Below, piece by piece: positions 1-6,518 of a stretch of 9,860 nucleotides of DNA. The translations under genes were made by a program, and so were the position numbers. Each line of letters starts with the position of its first letter. Position 1 is the first letter of the stretch. Location: the NCBI GenBank assembly GCA_902783095.1, contig CACZPX010000035.1, positions 1 to 9,860 of the forward strand, in the 5' to 3' direction. The notes under the pieces were generated by a model. It was not told the DNA's origin. It did no database searches and saw nothing but the letters and a program-made list of their open reading frames with translations. The DNA is from an uncultured Lachnospiraceae bacterium (GTDB taxonomy: Bacteria > Bacillota > Clostridia > Lachnospirales > Lachnospiraceae).

Positions 1-513
1 CAGCTGTACGAACTCCGCATCCGGATGATCCGTCAGCACCTGGTCCAGCAGTTCGGGCATATCGTGGAAGGAGAAGCCCCAGTGCTTCACCAGACCTTTT
101 TCCTTCAGGCCTTTGACGTAACCCCAGATGTCGTACTGATCAAAGATGGGCAGGCTGGTGGTGTTGATGTTGTGCAGCAGATAGAAATCGATATAGCCGG
201 CGCCGGTGCGCTCCAGGCTCACGTTGAACTCGTTGCGCAAAAACTCCGCGTCCTTGTCCTTGGCAGCGAACAGCTTGGTCGCCACGGTAAAGGATTCACG
301 CGGATAGCGCTCCGCGACCGCCTCCTTAAAGGCCAGCTCGCTCTTGCCGCCGTCGTAGACGTAGGCGGTGTCGAAATAGGTGCCGCCGGCCTCCATAAAG
401 CGGTCCACCATCTCCTTGATCTGCGGCATATCATTCTCACCGTCCGCGGTGTGCGGCAGGCGCATCAGGCCAAAGCCCAGCTTAAAAACGTCTTTCCCGA
501 GATAATCTGACAT
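1..513 (-). CDS. Aldo/keto reductase, N-terminal part (cut by window edge)
   Basis: The first 171 codons of an NAD(P)H-dependent aldo/keto reductase; the rest lies beyond position 1. The visible protein begins MSDYLGKDVFKLGFGLMRLP, the usual first strand of the TIM barrel. The family's catalytic tetrad can be placed: Asp48 in FDTAYVY, Tyr53, Lys80 in ATKL and His114 in YLLHN. The start is the ATG at 511-513, preceded by GGAGGAAC at a good distance. Soluble cytoplasmic oxidoreductases of this family reduce aldehydes or ketones to alcohols; the substrate cannot be told from this part. In Clostridia many such proteins carry a C-terminal ferredoxin-like 4Fe-4S domain, but that region is outside the window. 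The gene has its own promoter and is probably transcribed apart from the upstream galK/XdhC pair. Confidence 0.93.
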   Translation of the reverse strand, partial: MSDYLGKDVFKLGFGLMRLPHTADGENDMPQIKEMVDRFMEAGGTYFDTAYVYDGGKSELAFKEAVAERYPRESFTVATKLFAAKDKDAEFLRNEFNVSLERTGAGYIDFYLLHNINTTSLPIFDQYDIWGYVKGLKEKGLVKHWGFSFHDMPELLDQVLTDHPDAEFVQL

Positions 514-617
514 GTGTTCCTCCTTCTTGCCCATTGTCTCTGTTGCAGCTTATATGATGTTCCGGGCTTCGGCGGTCATTCGGATCGCCCGTCCGTCTTC
601 TGTCCGGACCAACTTTT

Positions 618-647
618 ATTATACAGGATACGATACCCTTTCGTCAA
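618..647 (-). promoter_or_regulatory. SigA-type promoter of the aldo/keto reductase gene
   Basis: Read on the minus strand, TTGACG (642-647) and a perfect TATAAT (618-623) are separated by 18 bases. Transcription would start near 611, giving a leader of about 98 nt before the ATG at 513. No recognisable riboswitch or operator was seen in that leader. The promoter lies just downstream of the XdhC-family gene, so the reductase does not depend on read-through from it. Confidence 0.6.
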
Positions 648-705
648 ATGCCGCGCGTCTCTCCCGTACCTGCCGGCTGCCGGTCAGGCCGCGTCCGGCG
701 CGTGC

Positions 706-1737
706 TCAGGCCGGTGACCCGTCCTCCAGCAGCACCCACATCTTTCCGCCGCAGACCATGCCGTCCGACTCGGCCACGTCGCCGGTCAGATCGATCTCCT
801 GCACCTGGTAGCGCCCCGTTCCGATCAGCCGCACCGCGTCGTGCGTCACGGCGCTCTCGCTGCAGCCTCCGCCTATGCTGCCCGTCACCCTGCCGTACGG
901 ATCCACCGCCATCTTGGCGCCGGCCTCCCGGGGGGTGGACCCCTTGGTCCCGATCACGGTCACAACGGCCTTGGGGTCCCGGTTTTCCGCCAGGTATTTT
1001 ACCATGGACAGCTCCAGGTCCGAGTCGTTGCACAGGCGCGTGCCGCAGCTTCCGTGCTCCGGCAGGCGCTTGTAGGCCACGAGCTCCGCCAGGATCGACA
1101 CGGCGATCTCCGCCGGCGTGACCGCGCCGATCGCAAGCCCGATGGGCGTGCAGATCCTGTCCATCTTCTCGCGGGGAAAGCCTTCCTCTTCCAGCATGTC
1201 GAACAGGCCGCGCACGCGCCTTCTGGAACCGATCAGCCCCAGATAGGCGGGCCAGGTCCCCGGCAAAAGCTGCCGCAGGCAGTCCGCGTCATGCCGGTGC
1301 CCGCGCGTGATGATCACCACAAAGTCATACGGTGTGATGCGGATCTTCTTCAGCGCGTTCTCAAAGGTGTCGCAGATCACACTGTCCGCCCAGGGAAAGC
1401 GGATGGCGTTGGCAAACTCCGGACGGTCGTCCGCCACGGTCACCGCAAAACCCACCTTCGCGCCGAACTCTACGACCGGCAGTGCGATATGCCCGCCGCC
1501 CAGTACGATCAGACGCTCCTGCGGCAGGACCGGTTCCTCTATGACCGTCGCCTCTCCGGTGCGCTCCACCGTCACCGACGCGGCGCGTCGGCCGGTCTCG
1601 TCCACCGCAGGCTTTACCGGCGCCACCTCTTTGATCAGCCCCTCCGCGATGCGGCCTTCCGTCCCGCGGATCGTCGTCCTTACCGCGGCCGCTTCTCCCG
1701 CGGCCAGCCGCGCCATCACCTGCTCGTAGATGTTCAT
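706..1737 (-). CDS. XdhC/CoxI-family protein (molybdenum hydroxylase maturation)
   Basis: A 343-residue XdhC/CoxI-family protein. The family protects and sulfurates the molybdenum cofactor and delivers it to xanthine dehydrogenase-type hydroxylases. A poorly conserved N-terminal segment (about residues 1-70) is followed by a Rossmann-like XdhC_C domain with VLGGGHIA at 78-85, TRGHRHD at 144-150 and IGSRRR at 169-174. The XdhC_CoxI domain follows, with TKGSTPREAGAKM at 264-276 and GSIGGGCSE at 286-294. The Rossmann domain thus comes before the CoxI domain, the reverse of the order I recall for the proteobacterial protein. The start chosen is the ATG at 1735-1737, with GGGGAG about 6 bases upstream; a start at 1758 would run into galK and lacks this site. 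It follows galK after 11 bp and is probably co-transcribed with it. No hydroxylase structural gene is in the window, so the client enzyme is unknown. Confidence 0.88.
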   Translation of the reverse strand: MNIYEQVMARLAAGEAAAVRTTIRGTEGRIAEGLIKEVAPVKPAVDETGRRAASVTVERTGEATVIEEPVLPQERLIVLGGGHIALPVVEFGAKVGFAVTVADDRPEFANAIRFPWADSVICDTFENALKKIRITPYDFVVIITRGHRHDADCLRQLLPGTWPAYLGLIGSRRRVRGLFDMLEEEGFPREKMDRICTPIGLAIGAVTPAEIAVSILAELVAYKRLPEHGSCGTRLCNDSDLELSMVKYLAENRDPKAVVTVIGTKGSTPREAGAKMAVDPYGRVTGSIGGGCSESAVTHDAVRLIGTGRYQVQEIDLTGDVAESDGMVCGGKMWVLLEDGSPA

Positions 1738-1748
1738 GGTCTTCTCCC

Positions 1749-2930
1749 CTATATGCACTCGTGCGCGCCGTCCCCGGCCGCCGCCGTATAGAACGACGCC
1801 GTAAGACCCGTCTTTTCCGTATAGATGCGGCCCAGCGTTTCGATGAACGCCGGTACGGCGTCCTCCTCCACGATGTTCACCGTGCAGCCGCCAAAGCCGC
1901 CGCCCGTCATCCTGGCGCCCAGCACGCCCTGCAGGGTCTGCGCCGTCTCCGCCAGCACGTCCAGCTCCGCGCAGGACACCTCAAAGTCGTTTTTTAACGA
2001 TTCGTGCGAGCCGTTCATCAGCCGCCCGAACGCCGCCAGGTCGCCCCGCTGCAGGCAGTCCACCGCCTGCACGGTGCGCGCTTCCTCCGTCACCGCGTGG
2101 CGGGCGCGCTTTAAGGCCGCTTCCCGCCGGATGGCGCCCTTCACCGCGTCAAAGTCCTGCGGGGAAAGTTCGCACAGCGCCCCGATGGGTCTCACCTTCC
2201 GAATGTCCGCCAGCGCCTCCTCGCAGGCGCCGCGGCGGTCGTTGTAGGCGGAGGAGGCCAGCTCGTGCTTTACGTTTGTGTTCACGATGATCAGCCGCCT
2301 GCCGCTCAGGTCCAGCGGCACCGTTTGGCAGTCCAGCGTAGCCGTGTTCAAAAACAGCGCGTGGTCCTTTTTGCCCTTGGCGGAAGAAAACTGGTCCATG
2401 ATGCCGCAGTTGACGCCGATGAAGCGGTTCTCCGCGTACTGGCACAGCAGCGCGTTCTCCTTCTGTTCCACCGGCAGGCCGAACAGGGCCGCCATCAGCG
2501 TGCCCGTCACCACCTCCACCGAGGCGGAGGAAGACAGGCCGGATTTGGCCGGCAGGTTGCCGGTGCACACCACGTCAAAGCCCGCGGGCAGCGTATAGCC
2601 GTGCTGCGCGTAGGACCAGACCACGGCCTTGGCGTAGTTGGCCCAGCCGTGCGCTGGATCGTTCTTTAAGTCGTCCAGGCTGCACTCCACCACGCCGTCC
2701 TCCTTAAAGTTTTCGGAGTAAAAGCGCAGCTTTCTGTCGCTTCGCGCGGCGGCCGCCGCGTAGGTGCCGAGCGTCAGGGCGCAGGGGAACACGTGGCCCC
2801 CGTTGTAGTCGATGTGCTCGCCGATCAGGTTCACGCGGCCCGGCGCGAAAAATACGCGCGGCGTACCGGCGTCCGGAAAGACTGCCGCAAATACGTCTTT
2901 TGTCTGCTGAATATACTGTTCGTTGGTCAT
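1749..2930 (-). CDS. galK: Galactokinase
   Basis: Galactokinase (393 residues, normal family length), a cytoplasmic GHMP-superfamily kinase that phosphorylates alpha-D-galactose at C1 with ATP, the first step of the Leloir pathway. All family motifs are present: the galactokinase signature GRVNLIGEHIDYNGG at 31-45, the ATP-binding GLSSSAS at 131-137, the catalytic Asp179 in GIMDQF, and the C-terminal GARMTGGGFGGC at 338-349. The chosen start is the ATG at 2928-2930, with GGAG 8 bases upstream. The frame could be extended to 2969, but the extra 13 residues have no conserved counterpart. Neither galT, galE nor a sugar transporter is adjacent; the downstream partner is instead the XdhC-family gene. 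Confidence 0.96.
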   Translation of the reverse strand: MTNEQYIQQTKDVFAAVFPDAGTPRVFFAPGRVNLIGEHIDYNGGHVFPCALTLGTYAAAAARSDRKLRFYSENFKEDGVVECSLDDLKNDPAHGWANYAKAVVWSYAQHGYTLPAGFDVVCTGNLPAKSGLSSSASVEVVTGTLMAALFGLPVEQKENALLCQYAENRFIGVNCGIMDQFSSAKGKKDHALFLNTATLDCQTVPLDLSGRRLIIVNTNVKHELASSAYNDRRGACEEALADIRKVRPIGALCELSPQDFDAVKGAIRREAALKRARHAVTEEARTVQAVDCLQRGDLAAFGRLMNGSHESLKNDFEVSCAELDVLAETAQTLQGVLGARMTGGGFGGCTVNIVEEDAVPAFIETLGRIYTEKTGLTASFYTAAAGDGAHECI

Positions 2931-2991
2931 ACTCTGTTCTCCGGTCGTACGCTTTTGTATCGTGATCACACTTTATGATGCGCGATGCTCT

Positions 2992-2997
2992 ATTATA
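2992..2997 (-). promoter_or_regulatory. Possible galK promoter (-10 element)
   Basis: On the minus strand a perfect TATAAT lies about 60 bases upstream of the galK ATG. No good -35 hexamer is found at 16-18 bases (the 17-base position reads TGGCAT), so the promoter may need an activator, or transcription may start elsewhere. Confidence 0.35.
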
Positions 2998-3024
2998 TCC
3001 CATTTTTCCGCCGAATGCCACGGG

Positions 3025-3057
3025 TTTAAAAGGCCCCCTCCGCTTTCCGGAGAGGAC
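3025..3057 (-). terminator. Possible minus-strand hairpin terminator (weak)
   Basis: On the minus strand, 3057-3048 pairs with 3042-3033 in a 10-bp GC-rich stem with two G-U pairs and a 5-base loop, followed by CTTTT. The T-tract is short, and no minus-strand gene lies upstream to be terminated. It sits just upstream of the galK -10 element, so it could instead affect galK transcription from a more distant start. Confidence 0.25.
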
Positions 3058-3060
3058 CTG

Positions 3061-3104
3061 CGCTGTCCCGTATGCCTGCGCGGCATGCAGCGTTTTTTCG
3101 TTTT
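3061..3104 (+). terminator. Likely plus-strand intrinsic terminator, no parent gene
   Basis: On the plus strand, GTATGCC (3070-3076) pairs with GGCATGC (3082-3088) around a 5-base loop, with an outer CGCTG/CAGCG pairing (3061-3065 with 3088-3092). It is followed directly by six T residues, then CGTTTT. The shape fits an intrinsic terminator, but the sequence upstream on this strand is antisense to galK. It may end an antisense or short RNA, or insulate the GTPase promoter. Confidence 0.4.
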
Positions 3105-3165
3105 ATTAATAATACAGGATCCCGCCCCCGCTGCCATCGACCGATTGGATGATTTATCTGCGAAG

Positions 3166-3194
3166 TTGAGCACAAGGTCTTTTTGCGTTATAAT
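3166..3194 (+). promoter_or_regulatory. SigA-type promoter of the GTPase/radical SAM unit
   Basis: TTGAGC (3166-3171) and a perfect TATAAT (3189-3194) are separated by 17 bases on the plus strand. Transcription would begin near 3201, giving a leader of about 50 nt to the ATG at 3251. No riboswitch fits in so short a leader. Confidence 0.65.
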
Positions 3195-3250
3195 ATGTAA
3201 TACCGTTCGCCGGTCTTTTTCTGAAAAACGGCCGCGGCAAAGGAGTATCC

Positions 3251-4315
3251 ATGAATAAATTTGCCGTCTTCTCCGGCTTTCTGGGCGCCGGCAAGACCAC
3301 TGCCATGATGACCCTCACCGCCTACTACACCGGCAGGCACGGGCGGGCCGCCATGATCTCCAACGACCTGGGGCACGGCGTCACGCTCGCGGACGACCGG
3401 CAGGCAAAGCTTGCCGGCTGCCGCTGCGCGCAGATCACGGATGAATGCATCTGCTTTGTCCGGGACGAACTGGCCGCGCGGCTGACCGCCTTTTACGCGG
3501 ACGGCTGCGACCTGGTGCTCTCCGACATCCCGGGCTTCGGCGTCGGCGCGCTGGAGCACGTCTACCACGGCCTGACCGCGGACTATCCCGGGCGGTTTTC
3601 GCTCGCGCCGTTCACGGTCCTGACCGAACCGCGCAGCGTGGATATCCTGCGCCGGTCGCTTCCCGACGATATGGCGCCGATCCTGCGCGCACAGCTTATG
3701 GAGGCGGATCTGATCGTCTTAAACAAGTGCGATCTCCTCCCGGACGCCGAACAGCAGACGCAGCTTTCCTGGCTGCGGGAGCACTTTCCGCAGGCGCAGG
3801 TGCTCGGCCTTTCCGCGCGCACCGGCGAGGGACTGGAAGCGCTCTCCCTCGCCCTGAAAAACGGAGCCGCGTCGCTGCGCCATCCGGAGATCGACTACGA
3901 AAACGCCGCGCTGATCCGCGCCATGGACAGCCTGAGCGAATACTACCTGCAGGGCCATCTGACGGTCTGCTGCAACGATTTTGACGGCACAGCTTTTCTT
4001 ACGGCGCTGGCGGAGCGTCTGCGGGACGGCTTTGCGGCGGGCGGTTTTCCCACCGTGCCGCATTTTAAACTGCTCGCCTGGACGCCGGAGGGAGACTACG
4101 GCAAGACCGATCTGCTGGGCGTGGACCGCCCCGTGGAACTGACGCATCGCTTTGCGCGGCCCTGCACGCAGCTGGCCCTGATCCTGAACGCCAGCGCGGC
4201 CTGCCCCGCGGCGCCGCTCAAAGCCCTGGTACGGGAGGCGGTGAGCGCGGTCTCCGCAAAATATCAGCTGGAATTCATGCTCTTTAAAGAAGAATGCTTT
4301 AATCTTGGGGAATAA
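3251..4315 (+). CDS. CobW/COG0523-like G3E-family GTPase
   Basis: A 354-residue P-loop GTPase of the G3E (CobW/HypB/UreG) class, whose members use GTP hydrolysis to deliver metals or handle metal cofactors. The Walker A motif GFLGAGKTT is at residues 9-17, the Walker B/switch region SDIPGFG at 91-97, and the guanine-specificity motif NKCD at 158-161. Between them, where COG0523 proteins normally carry a CxCC metal site, this protein has two CxC pairs: Cys57/Cys59 and Cys66/Cys68. The C-terminal half resembles a CobW_C-type region but is divergent. The start is supported by AAAGGAG five bases before the ATG. The radical SAM gene follows within a few bases, so the two products probably act in one pathway. 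The metal and client are unknown; corrinoid, molybdenum-cofactor or iron-sulfur targets are all possible. Confidence 0.82.
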   Translation: MNKFAVFSGFLGAGKTTAMMTLTAYYTGRHGRAAMISNDLGHGVTLADDRQAKLAGCRCAQITDECICFVRDELAARLTAFYADGCDLVLSDIPGFGVGALEHVYHGLTADYPGRFSLAPFTVLTEPRSVDILRRSLPDDMAPILRAQLMEADLIVLNKCDLLPDAEQQTQLSWLREHFPQAQVLGLSARTGEGLEALSLALKNGAASLRHPEIDYENAALIRAMDSLSEYYLQGHLTVCCNDFDGTAFLTALAERLRDGFAAGGFPTVPHFKLLAWTPEGDYGKTDLLGVDRPVELTHRFARPCTQLALILNASAACPAAPLKALVREAVSAVSAKYQLEFMLFKEECFNLGE

Positions 4316-4319
4316 CGCC

Positions 4320-5744
4320 TTGAATAAGATGGTTTTCCGAAAAACCCGTTCCATCTGTCCCGTGTGCCTGCGAAACCTGCCAGCGGACCTTGTCCGCACG
4401 GAAGACGGCGCCGTCCTTCTGGACCGGACCTGTCCGGACCACGGCCGCTTTACCGTGCCGGTCTGGCAGGGGCTGATGGACTATGACGCCTGGACGTACG
4501 GCGCGGACGCCCTGACGGCGGACGCGGGGCTTTCCTGCCCCGGAAACTGCGGCCTCTGCCCCGAACACGAGCGCGGGACCTGCTGCATCCTGCTGGAGGT
4601 CACCAGACGCTGCGACCTGCGCTGCCGCTACTGCTTTGCAAACGGCGGCGATCCGGCCGCAGAGCCTTCCTTTGAGGACCTGCAGGCCGCCGTGCGGGAC
4701 ATCGTGCGGCAATGCGGCAGCCCGCTGCTGCAGCTTTCCGGCGGCGAACCCACCCTGCGGGACGATCTGCCCGCGCTGGTGCGCTATGCGAAGGAAGCCG
4801 GCTGCAGCACCGTTCAGCTCAACACCAACGGCCTGCGTCTGGCAGAGGACCCCGCCTATGCAAAAGCCCTGACAGACGCCGGGCTGGACATCGTCTTTTT
4901 ACAGTTTGACGGCACGACGGACGCCGTCTTTGAAGCGCTGCGCGGACGGCCGCTGCTTGCGCAGAAACGCTGCGCGGTCCGCGTGTGCGCGGATCTGGGG
5001 CTCGGCGTAACGCTGGTCCCCACCGTGGTACCGGGCGTCAACGACCGCGACCTGGGCGGCATCGTGCGGCTGGCGGCCTCCCTGGTCCCCGCCGTGCGCG
5101 GCGTGCACTTTCAGCCGGTATCCTACTTTGGCCGCTTCCCCGCCGCGGCACCCGGGGACGGTTCTTCAGGTTCACCGGGTCTCAGGGACGGTTCTTCAGG
5201 TTCACCCGCGGACTCCCGCTGCACCCTGGACCGCCTGATGACGGATCTCGCCGACCAGGCGCGGATCCCCGTGAGCAGTTTTCTGCCCTCCCGCTGCGAT
5301 CACCCGCTGTGCGGCTTCCGCGCGCGGTATCTGATCGAACCGGACGGCAGCCTGCTGCCGTTGACGGATATCACGCAGGCGGCGCGCACCCGCGGCACCG
5401 CCAAAGACAGCCGCGCCTTTGTAGCACGGCACTGGAGTGCGGCGCCAAACGACGGCCCCCTGCCGGTCTCCGAAAGCGGAGCAGCCCCGCAGGCTCCGGC
5501 CGCGTGCGGCACAGTGAAGACCGCCTCCCTTCCCGATTCCATGGATTTCGACACCTTCCTGACCAGGCTACAAAGCGGCAGCCTCACGCTGTCCGCCATG
5601 GCCTTTCAGGACGCGTCCAATCTGAATATCGAGCGGCTGCACCGCTGCAGCCTGCACGTCTACGACGCCGGCAGGATCGTGCCGTTCTGCGCGGAATATC
5701 TGACGCCCTACCTGCCCCCGGCCAGCCGGCACAGCGTTTCGTAG
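4320..5744 (+). CDS. COG1964-type radical SAM protein (MJ0619/Tes-like)
   Basis: A 474-residue radical SAM enzyme. An N-terminal metal-binding segment has CPVC at 13-16 and CPDHG at 38-42. A second cysteine cluster, CPGNCGLCPEH, is at 73-83. The radical SAM motif CDLRCRYCF supplies Cys98, Cys102 and Cys105 for the 4Fe-4S cluster, and SGGEPT at 140-145 is the SAM-binding GGE motif. The C-terminal part contains AMAFQDASNLNIERL and PFCAEYLTPY. This layout matches the family of the methanogen pterin methylase MJ0619 and the archaeal tetraether synthase Tes, known from memory rather than a search. The substrate is unknown. The start chosen is the TTG at 4320, 9 bases after GGGG and 4 bases after the GTPase stop; ATG 4329 or TTG 4305 are possible. 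Residues about 279-296 come from a tandem repeat insertion. The 3' end overlaps mobA by 37 bp, convergently. Confidence 0.82.
   Translation: MNKMVFRKTRSICPVCLRNLPADLVRTEDGAVLLDRTCPDHGRFTVPVWQGLMDYDAWTYGADALTADAGLSCPGNCGLCPEHERGTCCILLEVTRRCDLRCRYCFANGGDPAAEPSFEDLQAAVRDIVRQCGSPLLQLSGGEPTLRDDLPALVRYAKEAGCSTVQLNTNGLRLAEDPAYAKALTDAGLDIVFLQFDGTTDAVFEALRGRPLLAQKRCAVRVCADLGLGVTLVPTVVPGVNDRDLGGIVRLAASLVPAVRGVHFQPVSYFGRFPAAAPGDGSSGSPGLRDGSSGSPADSRCTLDRLMTDLADQARIPVSSFLPSRCDHPLCGFRARYLIEPDGSLLPLTDITQAARTRGTAKDSRAFVARHWSAAPNDGPLPVSESGAAPQAPAACGTVKTASLPDSMDFDTFLTRLQSGSLTLSAMAFQDASNLNIERLHRCSLHVYDAGRIVPFCAEYLTPYLPPASRHSVS
5155..5206 (+). repeat. Two direct copies of a 22-bp repeat, 30-bp period, inside the radical SAM gene
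   Basis: The same 22 bases, starting GGGACGGTTCTT and ending GGTTCACC, occur at 5155-5176 and 5185-5206. They encode the repeated peptide DGSSGSP in a loop where relatives go almost directly from the FGR(F/Y)P motif to the next helix. ACCCGG (5150-5155) and CCGGGT (5175-5180) form an inverted repeat around the first copy. The GGGACGGTTCTT core resembles, from memory, short dispersed repeats common in Lachnospiraceae genomes. Confidence 0.85.
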
Positions 5745-6346
5745 TCCTCCGGCGTGTTGCAGTTGAGCAGCCAGGCGTCCTCTCCCTGAAACGGCACCTC
5801 CCCGCAGCGGATCCGGTCCAGCAGGAAGCGGACGGCATAACGCTCCCCCTCCAGAATGGCAGCGATCTCCCGCGAGAGTTTGCTCCGGTACACGCCGATC
5901 AGAGGCTCCGTCCGTCCGCGAACGGCCAGCAGCGTGGCGTCGTTCCGCCCGCATTGGTGCGCGCAAAGCAGCGCCTCCAAAACGCACGCCGGCAGCAGCG
6001 GCACGTCCACGCTGATCACCAGGCAGTCCGGATTATTTGCCGCTTCCAGGCAGGCGTGCAGGCCCGCAAGCGGCCCTCTGCCGGGAAACCGGTCCGGCAC
6101 GCAGCGCGTTCCTTCCGGCCCTTCCCTCCGTCCGGAGATCAGGACGTCCTCAATGCCGGCGGCCCGCAGCTTTTCCGTCTGGATCTGCAGCAGCGTCCTG
6201 CCGCCCAGCGTCAGTTCCGCCTTGTCCCTGCCCATGCGGGAACTCTGTCCGCCCGCCAGGATGATGCCGGAGACCGGCCGCGGCCGAACGCCGGCAGCCG
6301 CCCGCTCCGCTTTGTTGTCTGTTCCGGGCTTTTTTGGATCGTTCAC
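5708..6346 (-). CDS. mobA: Molybdenum cofactor guanylyltransferase MobA
   Basis: A 212-residue nucleotidyltransferase that joins GMP from GTP to molybdopterin to give the guanine dinucleotide form of the molybdenum cofactor, in the cytoplasm. The signature LAGGQSSRMGRDK is at residues 30-42, GPLAGL at 91-96, and the metal-binding SVDVPLL at 112-118. A relative using CTP (MocA-like) cannot be fully excluded, but the signature is MobA-like. The start is the GTG at 6344-6346, with AAAGGAG a few bases upstream; the first 25 residues are a charged, unconserved extension with no alternative internal start. Its 3' end overlaps the convergent radical SAM gene, so transcription of either gene reads into the other. 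Together with the XdhC-family gene it points to molybdoenzyme maturation in this neighbourhood. Confidence 0.9.
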   Translation of the reverse strand: MNDPKKPGTDNKAERAAAGVRPRPVSGIILAGGQSSRMGRDKAELTLGGRTLLQIQTEKLRAAGIEDVLISGRREGPEGTRCVPDRFPGRGPLAGLHACLEAANNPDCLVISVDVPLLPACVLEALLCAHQCGRNDATLLAVRGRTEPLIGVYRSKLSREIAAILEGERYAVRFLLDRIRCGEVPFQGEDAWLLNCNTPEDYETLCRLAGGR

Positions 6347-6387
6347 CCCGTCTCCTTTCCGCCGTCCGCTCGTTTTTTCTTTCTCTG

Positions 6388-6416
6388 ATGATACGTTGAA
6401 ATCTCCCGGCCGGCAA
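6388..6416 (-). promoter_or_regulatory. Promoter of mobA
   Basis: On the minus strand TTGCCG (6411-6416) and TATCAT (6388-6393) are 17 bases apart, giving a leader of about 35 nt before the GTG start. Four of six and five of six bases match the SigA consensus, respectively. Confidence 0.5.
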
Positions 6417-6455
6417 CCACTTTCTGTTTCGTCCCGCGTGCGGCTTTTTCACAGT

Positions 6456-6484
6456 TTGACAGCACTGCCTTTTCCCTCTATAAT
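6456..6484 (+). promoter_or_regulatory. Consensus SigA promoter of the riboswitch-controlled operon
   Basis: A perfect TTGACA (6456-6461) and a perfect TATAAT (6479-6484) are separated by 17 bases. Transcription would start near 6491, about 28 nt before the first helix of the aptamer. A promoter this strong fits control exerted by the riboswitch after initiation. Confidence 0.85.
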
Positions 6485-6518
6485 CTATTTGCCTTATCGG
6501 CACAAAACCGAATATCCG

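Larger units (their letters stand above)
2931..3250. other. Divergent intergenic region between galK and the GTPase gene
   Basis: This 320-bp gap separates galK (minus) from the GTPase gene (plus). It holds a likely galK promoter near 2992, a clear plus-strand promoter at 3166-3194, and two hairpins at 3033-3057 and 3061-3092, each followed by a T-tract on opposite strands. No small reading frame with a convincing ribosome binding site was found. Nothing was recognised in 3105-3165. Confidence 0.6.

Noticed and set aside
669..688. A strong hairpin just downstream of the XdhC-family gene, a candidate terminator.
   Set aside because: It has stems CCTG/CAGG and CCGG/CCGG but no T-tract follows on the minus strand, so intrinsic termination is not supported.
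841..1791. A 316-codon plus-strand frame antisense to the XdhC-family gene.
   Set aside because: No motif or ribosome binding site, and low-complexity His/Arg-rich content; the minus-strand gene explains the region.
3719..4399. A 226-codon minus-strand frame across the GTPase and radical SAM genes.
   Set aside because: It overlaps two well-supported genes and shows no family resemblance.
5155..5206. Possible CRISPR array from the spaced direct repeats.
   Set aside because: Only two copies with an 8-bp gap inside a coding frame; no spacers or cas genes.
4320..5744. Possible selenoprotein, as some related radical SAM proteins are recalled to contain selenocysteine.
   Set aside because: All expected cysteine positions are encoded as cysteine, there is no in-frame TGA, and the frame ends in TAG.
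4985..6388. A 467-codon open frame on the plus strand crossing the end of the radical SAM gene and the antisense of mobA.
   Set aside because: Its product is rich in Arg, Pro and Ala with no recognisable motif, and both genes beneath it have full family signatures in other frames. It is a GC-driven spurious frame.
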